A stretch of 64,000 bases of DNA from Cuneatibacter sp. NSJ-177 (lineage in GTDB: Bacteria; Bacillota; Clostridia; Lachnospirales; Lachnospiraceae), in NCBI RefSeq assembly GCF_022867805.1, contig NZ_JALIFO010000006.1, positions 248,001-312,000 of the forward strand, given 5' to 3'. Positions 44,002 to 52,021 of the stretch are shown in pieces. Each line of letters begins with the position of its first letter. Within the stretch, counting starts at the first letter, position 1. Position numbers and translations under genes: made by a program. A model generated the notes under the pieces. The model saw only the letters and a program-made list of their open reading frames with translations, had not been told where the DNA came from and did no database searches.

Positions 44002-45693
44002 GTGAAAAAAGAAAATCCTGCCGCAGCAGCGGAGGAAACGGAAGAGAAAGTGCGGCCCGTCTATGTGGTAGGGCATATGAATCCGGACACAGATTCGATC
44101 TGTTCGGCCATCGCATATGCGAAGCTGAAAGAAAAATTGACCGGGAATCCTTATTATCCCAAGCGCGCGGGGCAGCTGAACCTGGAGACCCAATATGTGC
44201 TCCAGCGGTTCGGTTTCCCGCAGCCGTTCTTTATCAGCGATGTGCGGCGGCAGGTGAAGGATATGGACATCCGCCGGTTTAAGCGGGTCTTAAGCTGCCT
44301 GTCTCTGAAAAAGGCGTGGGAATGGATGGCGGACATGAATGTGGTGACGCTGCCGATCGTGGATGAGGAAGGGTATTTGACCGGGATCATCACCGAGGGC
44401 GATATCGCCGAATCCTACATGGGAATGTACGACAGCAAGGTGGTCTCCCAGGCCGGGACTTCCTACAAAAATCTGGTGGAAACCCTGGGCGGCGAGCTGG
44501 TGGTCGGAGACAAGGACCATGAGCTGACCGAGGGAAAAGTATTGATCGCGGCGGCGAACCCGGATACCATGGAGGAGTTCATCGACGATGGGGACATTGT
44601 GATCACCGGAAACCGCTATGAGTCTCAGCTCTGCGCCATCGAGATGAATGCCGCCTGTGTGATCGTGACCGGAGGCTCCAAGGTATCCCGGACCATCACC
44701 AAGCTGGCCCAGGAAAAGAACTGTTCGATCATTGAAACTCCCTACGATACGTTTACGGCGGCCCGCCTGATCAATCAGAGTATTCCGATTGACTTTTATA
44801 TGAAGAAAGACAACCTGATCTCCTTCCACCCCAATGATTTTATCGACGACGTCAAAGACACAATGACCAAGCACCGGCACCGGGATTTTCCCGTGGTGGA
44901 CAAGGACGGAAAACTCCTCGGTATGATCTCCCGCAGAAAGCTGCTGGGCGCAAAGAAAAAGCAGGTGATTCTCGTGGATCACAATGAGCGCTCCCAGGCT
45001 GTGGACGGCATCGAGGATGCGGAGATCCTGGAGATTATCGACCACCACCGGCTGGGCAGTTTGGAAACCATCAATCCGGTCTTTTTCCGGAATCAGCCCC
45101 TTGGCTGCACGGCGACGATTGTCTATCAGATGTACCGGGAAAATCAGGTGGAGGTGGAGCCGGGCATCGCGGGACTTTTGTGTTCGGCGATCCTCTCAGA
45201 TACGTTGGTCTACCGTTCTCCGACCTGCACGCCCATGGACCGGCAGGCCGCCGAGGAGCTGGCTGCGATCGCCGGGATTTCCGTGGAGGAACACGCTCAG
45301 GCAATGTTTGCCGCCGGAAGTAATTTTGGAAGCCGGACCGCTGAGGAAATCTTCTATCAGGACTACAAGAAATTCAATGTCGGAGAGAGGACTCTTGGCA
45401 TCGGCCAGGTGAACATGATGTCCCGGAAAGAGATGGAGGAGCTGGAAGTGCGTTTGCTGCCTTATATGAGCAAGGTGCTGAAAGAAAAAGCCGTGGATAT
45501 GGTATTTTTTATGCTGACCAATATCATGGACGAGAGCACATTACTGCTTTGTCAGGGAGAAGGGGCCGCGGAGGTGGCCGCCGGAGCCTTCCACCAGGAA
45601 CCCCAGGAGAGTATGTTCCTGCCTGGCGTGGTATCGAGGAAGAAACAGGTGGTGCCGTCCATCATGTCGGCGATGCAGAATGAAAATATTTGA
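44002..45693 (+). CDS. Manganese-dependent inorganic pyrophosphatase with CBS-DRTGG-CBS insert
   Basis: A DHH-family (family II) pyrophosphatase of 563 residues. The catalytic domain is split by an insert. GHMNPDTDSICSAIAYAKL opens it (near 22), then a CBS domain (about 70-125), a DRTGG-like domain (VLIAAANPDTMEEFIDDGD), a second CBS domain (DVKDTMTKHRHRDFPVV), DHH motif IIDHHRLGSLE and a C-terminal DHHA2. CBS inserts in this family bind adenine nucleotides and modulate activity. GTG 44002 behind GAAGGAGGAG is preferred to earlier in-frame TTG/ATG codons at 43963 and 43978. A 7-bp CCAGGGG hairpin sits 70 bp upstream. Confidence 0.92.
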   Translation: MKKENPAAAAEETEEKVRPVYVVGHMNPDTDSICSAIAYAKLKEKLTGNPYYPKRAGQLNLETQYVLQRFGFPQPFFISDVRRQVKDMDIRRFKRVLSCLSLKKAWEWMADMNVVTLPIVDEEGYLTGIITEGDIAESYMGMYDSKVVSQAGTSYKNLVETLGGELVVGDKDHELTEGKVLIAAANPDTMEEFIDDGDIVITGNRYESQLCAIEMNAACVIVTGGSKVSRTITKLAQEKNCSIIETPYDTFTAARLINQSIPIDFYMKKDNLISFHPNDFIDDVKDTMTKHRHRDFPVVDKDGKLLGMISRRKLLGAKKKQVILVDHNERSQAVDGIEDAEILEIIDHHRLGSLETINPVFFRNQPLGCTATIVYQMYRENQVEVEPGIAGLLCSAILSDTLVYRSPTCTPMDRQAAEELAAIAGISVEEHAQAMFAAGSNFGSRTAEEIFYQDYKKFNVGERTLGIGQVNMMSRKEMEELEVRLLPYMSKVLKEKAVDMVFFMLTNIMDESTLLLCQGEGAAEVAAGAFHQEPQESMFLPGVVSRKKQVVPSIMSAMQNENI

Positions 45694-45701
45694 TGTGCCA
45701 G

Positions 45702-45763
45702 ACGCGGCAGGCCTTATCCCGGACAAGAGAGATGTTGTCCGGGATAAGGCCTGCCGCGTTTTT
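45702..45763 (+). terminator. Strong intrinsic terminator after the pyrophosphatase gene
   Basis: A perfect 25-bp stem (45702-45726 with 45735-45759) and an 8-nt loop, followed by TTTT. It starts 9 bp after the stop codon. Confidence 0.9.
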
Positions 45764-45867
45764 GTCTTCTGGGAGACAAAGCGGCCCAGTGAAGTTTACA
45801 CCATTGTAATTGCTTTCCGGTAGAATTACCTGGATATTTGTGATAAAATAAAAAACGATGGTAAAAT

Positions 45868-47193
45868 ATGAAGAAGGATGTTGGATCTTCCAAAAGAAAA
45901 ATGACGAAAAAAATCGAAGAACTGGCCCGGACTTATTTCCCGGAGGCGGTTTCCCTGCGCCGCCTGCTCCACGAGAAGCCGGAATTGGGCTGGTGCGAAT
46001 ATGTTGCAACGTCGGTCGTTGCCGCTCAGCTGAAAGCGCTGGGCTACCAAGTGCAGACCGGGCCTTCCGTGTGCAAAGCGGATGCTCGGATGGGAGTTCC
46101 CTCCGAAGCGATCCTGGAGAGGGAATGGCTGAGAGCCCGATCCGAGGGCATTCCGGAACGGGAGCTGGAGCCGATGCGGGGAGGTTTTACCGGGTTAATT
46201 GCCGTGCTTCACCAGGGGCCCGGCCCGGTGGCTGCCCTGCGCCTGGACCTGGACGCGCTGCCGCTCACGGAGAAGACCGGGCTCCCCTTCGCCTCCTCAC
46301 ATCCTGGCGTCATGCACGCCTGCGGTCATGACGGTCATACGGCGATGGGCGTGGGAATCGCCCGTATCATGAAGGCGATGGGGGATCAGTGGCAGGGAAC
46401 CTTGAAACTGATCTTTCAGCCGGCGGAGGAAGGCGTGCGCGGCGGCAGGGCGGTAGCCGAAGCCGGTCACGTGGACGATGTGGATTTTCTGCTGGGCGCG
46501 CATATTTTCGGCCGCTCCCGCCCGGAAGGAGACTGTGATCTGGTTCCCGGCGCGTCCGGTTCCTTCGCCACGACAAAGCTGGATGCGGAATTTACCGGCC
46601 GCGCCGCCCATGCCGGAAGTTTTCCGGAGAAAGGCCTCAGCGTAATGCCGGCCATGGCCGCCGCGGTCACGGCCCTCTACGGAATCCCGCGCCACAGCAA
46701 AGGGGCGACCCGGATCAACGTGGGGCGAATGGAAGCCGGAGGCGGCCGGAATGTGGTGGCGGATCACGGGATACTGGAATTGGAGATCCGCGGGGCTGGC
46801 ACGGAGATCAATTCCTATATGGAAGAACAGGCTCGCCGGATTTTGCTGGGCGCGGCCAAGATGCACGGTGTGTCCTGCCGGATTCAAACCGCGGGCGGCG
46901 CGCCGTCGGTGGTGAGTAGCCTGTCCCTTTGTGAACGGATCCGGACTCTTTGCCTGGAACAGTTTCCACAAATCCGGCCGACCTCCTACCTGCAAGGGCC
47001 GTCCGAGGGAAGTGAAGATTTTTCCTGGCTGATGGAACGGGTAAAAGCACGCGGCGGCCAAGCGGCGTTTCCCCTGCTGTTAACGGATACGGCGGCGCCG
47101 GGCCATACCCCGGAATTTGACTTTCCGGAGACCGTGCTCCACACGGGAATGACGGTACTTAGCGGCGTACTCTTTGATATTTTGAAAAAGTAA
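45868..47193 (+). CDS. M20-family amidohydrolase/aminoacylase
   Basis: A zinc amidohydrolase of 441 residues. Metal and catalytic motifs are ALRLDLDALPL, MHACGHDGHTAMGVG near residue 150, IFQPAEEGVRGG and SEDFSWLME near residue 385. The family includes N-acyl-amino-acid hydrolases and the AbgA/AbgB p-aminobenzoyl-glutamate enzymes, so the substrate is uncertain. An insert of about 35 residues (about 70-105) separates the N-terminal helix from the first metal motif. ATG 45868 has no strong ribosome site; ATG 45901 is an alternative. Confidence 0.82.
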   Translation: MKKDVGSSKRKMTKKIEELARTYFPEAVSLRRLLHEKPELGWCEYVATSVVAAQLKALGYQVQTGPSVCKADARMGVPSEAILEREWLRARSEGIPERELEPMRGGFTGLIAVLHQGPGPVAALRLDLDALPLTEKTGLPFASSHPGVMHACGHDGHTAMGVGIARIMKAMGDQWQGTLKLIFQPAEEGVRGGRAVAEAGHVDDVDFLLGAHIFGRSRPEGDCDLVPGASGSFATTKLDAEFTGRAAHAGSFPEKGLSVMPAMAAAVTALYGIPRHSKGATRINVGRMEAGGGRNVVADHGILELEIRGAGTEINSYMEEQARRILLGAAKMHGVSCRIQTAGGAPSVVSSLSLCERIRTLCLEQFPQIRPTSYLQGPSEGSEDFSWLMERVKARGGQAAFPLLLTDTAAPGHTPEFDFPETVLHTGMTVLSGVLFDILKK

Positions 47194-47254
47194 GCGGGAA
47201 CGTTTACAAATCTGATACAAAAATAGCGTATCCTATCCGTGGGAGGTGAGGCGG

Positions 47255-47977
47255 ATGCGGAAACGCATGGGAGAACGAAAAATGAATGACCATATTTTAG
47301 TTGTGGACGATGAAAAGGAAATTGCAGATCTGATCGAGCTTTATCTGATGAACGAAGGTTTCACGATCCATAAATGCTATGACGGAAAAAGCGCCCTCAA
47401 AGTCATTGAGGAACAGCGCCTGGATCTTGCCATTTTGGATGTGATGCTGCCAGATACCGACGGATTTTCGATTTGCCGCACGATTCGCGAAAAGTTTAAT
47501 TATCCGATTATTATGCTGACGGCAAAGATCGAGGATGTGGACAAAATCCGGGGCCTTACCATCGGGGCCGATGATTATATCACAAAACCTTTTAACCCGC
47601 TGGAAGTGATCGCGCGCGTAAAGGCTCAGCTTCGCCGGTATAAGAATTATAATGATATTTCTCAGGAGGAAGAACGGGACGTCTATGAAATCGGCGGGCT
47701 GGTGATCGACAATGAACGCCATGAGTGCACGCTCTATGGAAAACCCGTATCGCTGACTCCGATTGAGTTTAAAATTCTGTGGACACTTTGTGAGAATGAT
47801 GGGAAGGTGGTTTCTTCCGAACAGCTTTTTGAGACGGTCTGGGGGGAAGAGTATTTGGACTGCAATAATACGGTGATGGTCCATATCAGACGTTTAAGGG
47901 AAAAGCTGGGAGAGCGGCCAAGAAACCCCAAGTACATCAAGACCGTTTGGGGAGTAGGGTATAAAATTGAAAAATAA
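47255..47977 (+). CDS. VanR-like OmpR-family response regulator
   Basis: A regulator of 240 residues. The receiver has ILVVDDEKEIADLIELYL, DLAILDVMLPDTDG with the phospho-Asp, IIMLTAK and DDYITKPFNPLEVIARVKAQ. The winged-helix ends NPKYIKTVWGVGYKIEK, which matches my memory of VanR closely. ATG 47255 behind GGGAGGTGAG is chosen; ATG 47282 (MNDHILVVDDE) is an alternative. No vanH, vanA/B, vanX or vanY gene is in the window, so it is probably a housekeeping cell-wall-sensing relative. Its stop overlaps the kinase start. Confidence 0.93.
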   Translation: MRKRMGERKMNDHILVVDDEKEIADLIELYLMNEGFTIHKCYDGKSALKVIEEQRLDLAILDVMLPDTDGFSICRTIREKFNYPIIMLTAKIEDVDKIRGLTIGADDYITKPFNPLEVIARVKAQLRRYKNYNDISQEEERDVYEIGGLVIDNERHECTLYGKPVSLTPIEFKILWTLCENDGKVVSSEQLFETVWGEEYLDCNNTVMVHIRRLREKLGERPRNPKYIKTVWGVGYKIEK

Positions 47978-49142
47978 GAAGGAAGATTTCCGGCTGGTCA
48001 AGCGCCGGTCCTTGAGCCGGATTCTGCGAAATCTGCTGATCTATACCTTATTTATGCTGCTTTTGATGGCAGGTTATTACCTGTTTTACCGGGGATCCAT
48101 CTCGATCTGGGTTCAGGAACAACTGGGTTCCCAAACCATGCAGCTCTTAAGAGGAAAAAAAGAGCTCCTGTTTTCCATTGTCTATCTGGCGGGGGCTTTG
48201 ATCATCTGTGTCCGGACGGCCCGGAGAAATCTGCGATATTTGGAGCTGGTGATCCATTCCTTGACTGCGCTGGTGGATGAAGGCGCGGCGATCGAGGCTT
48301 TTCCCGCGGATTTGAAAGAAGTGGAGATGGCGTTGGTGCGGCTGCGGGAGCAGCTGCAAAAGCGGGAGCAGGAGGCGAGGGAAGCGGAGCAGCAGAAAAA
48401 TGATCTGCTGGCTTATCTGGCCCACGATTTGAAGACCCCGCTGACTTCGGTTATCGGATACCTCTCTTTGCTCCAGGAAAATCCGGCGCTGCCGGCGGAG
48501 CAAAGGGCAAAATACATTGATATTTCCGTGGAAAAAGCTTACCGGCTGGAACAGCTGATCAATGAATTTTTCGATATCACGCGGTTTAATACGCAGGGAA
48601 TGGTGCTGGAAAAGAATCGGGTCGATTTGACCATGATGCTTTATCAGATTGCCGACGAGTTCTTCCCGGTCTTAGCGGAGAAAGGGATGACGGCTGTGAT
48701 GGATATCGAAGCAGGGCTGAAGCTGGATGCCGATTCCGACAAGCTGGCCCGTGTCTTTGACAACCTGCTGCGGAATGCGGTGGGATATGGCTATGAAAAT
48801 ACTTGTCTGTGCATTGAGGCGGCGCGGGAACTGGGGGGAATCCGGGTCAGCGTACATAACCAAGGAGATCCGATTCCGCCGGAAAAACTGTCCATGATCT
48901 TTGAAAAGTTTTACCGGGCCGACAGTTCCCGCGGCACCAAGAACGGCGGAGCCGGTCTGGGACTTGCCATTGCTAAGGAGATCGTAGAGCTCCACGGCGG
49001 TACAATCCAGGTGACGAGCGAAGGGCACGAGATCACGTTTTTGATCCATCTTCCGGCTCATGAACCGCGGGAAGATGAGATTTATGATCCGGAGAGTGAG
49101 ACTCTAAAAAAACGTTCAGCTCGGCGCCGGCGAGCAAAATAA
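47967..49142 (+). CDS. VanS-like sensor histidine kinase
   Basis: A membrane kinase of 391 residues. Two N-terminal membrane segments (about 20-42 and 70-88) precede a HAMP-like/coiled-coil stretch. The HisKA box LLAYLAHDLKTPLTSVIGYLSLL is near residue 150; DKLARVFDNLLRNAVGYGYEN is the N box, and GGAGLGLAIAKEIVELHGG the G box. TTG 47967 lies in the regulator end (11-bp overlap). The last 110 bp overlap the end of the convergent BrkB gene; those codons encode a charged, poorly conserved tail (ESETLKKRSARRRRAK). Confidence 0.92.
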   Translation: MKNKKEDFRLVKRRSLSRILRNLLIYTLFMLLLMAGYYLFYRGSISIWVQEQLGSQTMQLLRGKKELLFSIVYLAGALIICVRTARRNLRYLELVIHSLTALVDEGAAIEAFPADLKEVEMALVRLREQLQKREQEAREAEQQKNDLLAYLAHDLKTPLTSVIGYLSLLQENPALPAEQRAKYIDISVEKAYRLEQLINEFFDITRFNTQGMVLEKNRVDLTMMLYQIADEFFPVLAEKGMTAVMDIEAGLKLDADSDKLARVFDNLLRNAVGYGYENTCLCIEAARELGGIRVSVHNQGDPIPPEKLSMIFEKFYRADSSRGTKNGGAGLGLAIAKEIVELHGGTIQVTSEGHEITFLIHLPAHEPREDEIYDPESETLKKRSARRRRAK

Positions 49143-49905
49143 GGATACAGAAGTACAGCCACAGCATCATCAGGATGATGGCGCCCAAGCTGCCGTAAAT
49201 ATACGTATAATTGGAAAAGTTCGTGATGTAATAAGCGTATCCCAAAGAGAAGATGGTCCAGCCCGCGGTGGAGAACAAAACACCGGGAAGCACCTGGAAA
49301 AAGCGGCGCTTAGCGCCGGAGAGCACCATATAAATTCCGCTGAACCCGGCGACGAAGACGGCAGTGGACATCAAAGAGCGGAGTCCGAAGATCAGCGGCG
49401 CGATTTTATTGAGCATCGGAAAATGCGCGCTGGCCGCCGCCTGGATTGAGTTACCGAAAACCAGCAGGCCCAAGGCCATGACCAGGACGACCAGGAAAAA
49501 CAGGGTATAGAGAACCGCCCGCAGGCGCCTCAGGATAAAGTTCTGATGATCCGTGACCCGGTAGATGACGTGAAGGCAGCGCTCCAGGGCCAGCACGCCC
49601 TTTGAGGCACTCCAGACCGCCACCAGCAGCGAGATCGAGACGATGGACGGCGCCGAGTTGGTGAACAGGTCATCAATGGCGGATTCGACCGGCTGGCTCA
49701 AAGAGGCAGGAAGCAGATTCACCACATAGGATAACGCCTCCATCTTGCTGGCCGGAATGAAAAATTGAATCAAGGAGACCAACGCCATCGCAAAAGGGAT
49801 GACGGAAACGACAATGAAAAAGGAAGCCTGGGCGCCGTAGACCGGAATCTGGTCCCCGCTGACTTTTTTCGATACTTCAAAAATTCTTTTCTGCCAGTCC
49901 TTCAT
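49033..49905 (-). CDS. YihY/BrkB family inner-membrane protein
   Basis: A protein of 290 residues with six predicted membrane segments. It carries the family pattern YGAQASFFIVVSVIPFAM at about residue 23, VWSASKGVLALERCLHVIY and YGSLGAIILMMLWLYFCILIL in two stretches. Function unknown; the old RNase BN annotation for this family is not supported. ATG 49905 follows AGGAGG. Its 3' end overlaps the VanS-like gene, and its C-terminal about 35 residues (ESHSPDHKSHLPAVHEPEDG) are encoded there. Confidence 0.85.
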   Translation of the reverse strand: MKDWQKRIFEVSKKVSGDQIPVYGAQASFFIVVSVIPFAMALVSLIQFFIPASKMEALSYVVNLLPASLSQPVESAIDDLFTNSAPSIVSISLLVAVWSASKGVLALERCLHVIYRVTDHQNFILRRLRAVLYTLFFLVVLVMALGLLVFGNSIQAAASAHFPMLNKIAPLIFGLRSLMSTAVFVAGFSGIYMVLSGAKRRFFQVLPGVLFSTAGWTIFSLGYAYYITNFSNYTYIYGSLGAIILMMLWLYFCILILLAGAELNVFLESHSPDHKSHLPAVHEPEDGSKT

Positions 49906-50148
49906 GGCGTCCTCCTTTCTTGTGGTTTTCCCATCTTATCACGACTGGAAATATTTTTCAACGGGGCTTTTCAATAGCCAACCTTTTATTCTTTATTTTA
50001 CATCAAACATCTTCCAATTAAAACGGAAATCACAAATTTTTCGGATTTTGTTCTGAAACGAATAGTAAAAGAGGATTTCTCGGCAATAGAAAAGGAGGGA
50101 AGCCATTGTTTCACGGCATCCTTCCTTTTTCGTGGGAGCAGAACCCTT

Positions 50149-50283
50149 TTATTCCTTGTTGGTTTCACAGATATGCTTATCATAGTGGCTGAACAGCAAT
50201 TTCTGAACAGCGTCGTTGTCATGGGCCTTCCCTGCTGTAAGCAGGGCCATGGCCGCGATGAAGCTGTACTTGCATTGGGTGCG
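50149..50283 (-). pseudogene. Possible remnant of a mobile-element helix-turn-helix gene
   Basis: The frame is bounded by an in-frame stop upstream (50284-50286) and ends at 50149. It encodes a segment including AAMALLTAGKAHDNDAVQKL and FSHYDKHICETNKE. The pattern A-x-x-[GA]-D-x-D-A-[IV]-x-x-[LF]-x-x-[HY]-Y resembles the N-terminal region of small sigma-like/helix-turn-helix proteins in Clostridial conjugative transposons. The rest of such a gene is missing. An ATG at 50250 would give a 33-residue peptide with no good ribosome site. Confidence 0.3.
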
Positions 50284-50346
50284 TCAGGTCTTTTTCACTT
50301 GGGGCGGTTGGCCTATATGTAAAATAGCCCAAGAATCAGGTTTTAC

Positions 50347-50375
50347 TTGCAGGATTCGCGGAACTAGTATAAGAT
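50347..50375 (+). promoter_or_regulatory. Putative promoter for the solitary binding-protein gene
   Basis: TTGCAG (50347-50352), 17-bp spacer, TAAGAT (50370-50375), 23 bp ahead of the ATG at 50399. Confidence 0.45.
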
Positions 50376-50398
50376 ACAAGGAAAGAGGAGGAAAAATT

Positions 50399-51943
50399 AT
50401 GAAAAAAACGATTGCGATGTTTCTGTCTGCCCTGCTGCTGTTTAGTGGCTGCTCTTCCCCGCAGACAAATGGTGAGAGCACTTCGGAAACGGCGGCCCAA
50501 GGGATGGAATCTCAGGGCGCGGAAACAACTGCCGCCACCGGGACAACGGCGGGAGAAAAGACAGCCGCTTCGGTGAAGCTGGATCCGAAAAACCCGGTGA
50601 CGATTACGGTATGGCATTATTATAATGGTTCCCAGAAATCTGCCTTCGACGAGATGGTCAGCGAATTCAATCAGACCAAAGGCGCGGAAGAGGGGGTTTT
50701 TGTAGAAAGTTATAATCAGGGAAACGTGACACAGCTGGAGGACAGCGTGAAAGCGTCGATCAGCAAGGAGGTCGGCAGCAGCGAGGTACCGAATATCTTT
50801 GCCTCCTATGCGGATACGGCTTACGAAGTGGAAAAGATGGGATATCTCGTGGATCTCGGCCAGTATATGACTGAGGCGGAGATTGCCGAATATGTAGATT
50901 CTTATATAGAAGAAGGACGAATCGGCACAGGCGGAGAGCTGAAGATTTTTCCGACAGCCAAATCTTCGGAAATTTTCATGCTGAACAAGACCGAGTGGGA
51001 TACCTTTTCCGCTGAGACGGGCGCTTCGATGGACGATTTGAAAACAAAAGAAGGCTTGGTGAAAGTGGCGGAACAGTATTATAACTGGACCGACGCCAAG
51101 ACGCCGGAGCCTGGCGATGGGAAGGCTTTCTATGGCCGCGACGCCATGGCGAACCTGTTTATCGTCGGATCCATGCAGCTGGGCCATGAGATCTTCCATG
51201 TGGAAAATCAGACCGTGACTTTGGATGTGGACCGGGACGTCATGAAAAAGATCTGGGATTTCTACTATGTTCCCTATGTGAAAGGATATTTCTCAGCATA
51301 TGCCAAGTTCCGCTCCGATGACGTGAAGATCGGAGAAATCATTGCGCTGACCGGTTCTACGACTTCTGCGACATATTTTCCGGATACTGTGGAAATGGAG
51401 GACGGTAGCAGCCATCCCATCGAGGCGGTCAGCTTGCCGACGCCTGTTTTTGAGGGCGGCGCCAATTATGAGGTGCAGCAGGGCGCGGGAATGGTAGTGA
51501 CGAAGAGCACGCCGGAACAGGAATATGCGTCGGTCGTGTTCTTAAAGTGGTTTACCGAGGCGGACCGGAATCTGGAGTTTTCCAGCGGTTCGGGATACCT
51601 GCCTGTGAAAAAGGGCGTGGCGACCAAGGAAAACCTGGATCGTATTCTGGAAGAAAAGAAGATTGAGATCGGGCCCAAAGCCTATGATGCGTTATTGATC
51701 AGCTATGATCGGAGCAGCGAGGCGGCGCTCTATACCAACAAGGCGTTTGACGGCGGGGTGAAGGCCAGAAAGGTGCTGGAGTATAACCTTTCCGACAAAG
51801 CGGCTGCCGACCGGGAAGCCGTGCTCGCGGATCTTGCCGCCGGAAAGTCCGTGGAGGAGGCGCTGGCCCCCTATCTGACCGAGGAAAACTTTGAAACTTG
51901 GTTTGTCCAGTTTCAACAGGCCCTTGAGGATGCGGTAAAATAA
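50399..51943 (+). CDS. Extracellular solute-binding lipoprotein without permease genes
   Basis: A lipoprotein of 514 residues with a lipobox (LFSGC, Cys near 18), a Thr/Ala/Glu-rich linker to about residue 55 and a type-I/II periplasmic-binding fold (ITVWHYYNGSQKSAFDEMV near 62; QQGAGMVVTKSTPEQEYASV near 360). ATG 50399 follows AGGAGG. No permease or ATPase is adjacent. The next gene is a membrane-bound hybrid kinase, so the protein may present a ligand to that kinase rather than act only in uptake. A hairpin with a weak T-run separates them. Confidence 0.88.
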   Translation: MKKTIAMFLSALLLFSGCSSPQTNGESTSETAAQGMESQGAETTAATGTTAGEKTAASVKLDPKNPVTITVWHYYNGSQKSAFDEMVSEFNQTKGAEEGVFVESYNQGNVTQLEDSVKASISKEVGSSEVPNIFASYADTAYEVEKMGYLVDLGQYMTEAEIAEYVDSYIEEGRIGTGGELKIFPTAKSSEIFMLNKTEWDTFSAETGASMDDLKTKEGLVKVAEQYYNWTDAKTPEPGDGKAFYGRDAMANLFIVGSMQLGHEIFHVENQTVTLDVDRDVMKKIWDFYYVPYVKGYFSAYAKFRSDDVKIGEIIALTGSTTSATYFPDTVEMEDGSSHPIEAVSLPTPVFEGGANYEVQQGAGMVVTKSTPEQEYASVVFLKWFTEADRNLEFSSGSGYLPVKKGVATKENLDRILEEKKIEIGPKAYDALLISYDRSSEAALYTNKAFDGGVKARKVLEYNLSDKAAADREAVLADLAAGKSVEEALAPYLTEENFETWFVQFQQALEDAVK

Positions 51944-51964
51944 ATTTGTGATTTGGAAACTCTG

Positions 51965-51998
51965 CTCTGCATCCCGTTTGGGGAACCGGGATGCAGAG
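51965..51998 (+). terminator. Hairpin between binding protein and hybrid kinase
   Basis: A perfect 12-bp stem (51965-51976 with 51987-51998) and a 10-nt loop; only CCTTTG follows, so termination is likely partial. It could set a lower level of kinase than of binding protein. Confidence 0.5.
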
Positions 51999-52021
51999 CC
52001 TTTGCCATAGAAGGAGCGTAT

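Larger units (their letters stand above)
49906..50398. other. AT-rich 493-bp gap with a possible gene remnant
   Basis: Noticeably richer in A and T than both flanks. It contains no full gene. A minus-strand frame at 50149-50283 looks protein-like (see next entry), and the same frame continues after its stop through a second AT-rich stretch to about 50013. The promoter of the next lipoprotein gene lies at its right end. Confidence 0.5.

Noticed and set aside
47255-49142. Vancomycin-resistance cluster
   Set aside because: Only the regulatory pair is present; no vanH, ligase, vanX or vanY gene lies in the window.
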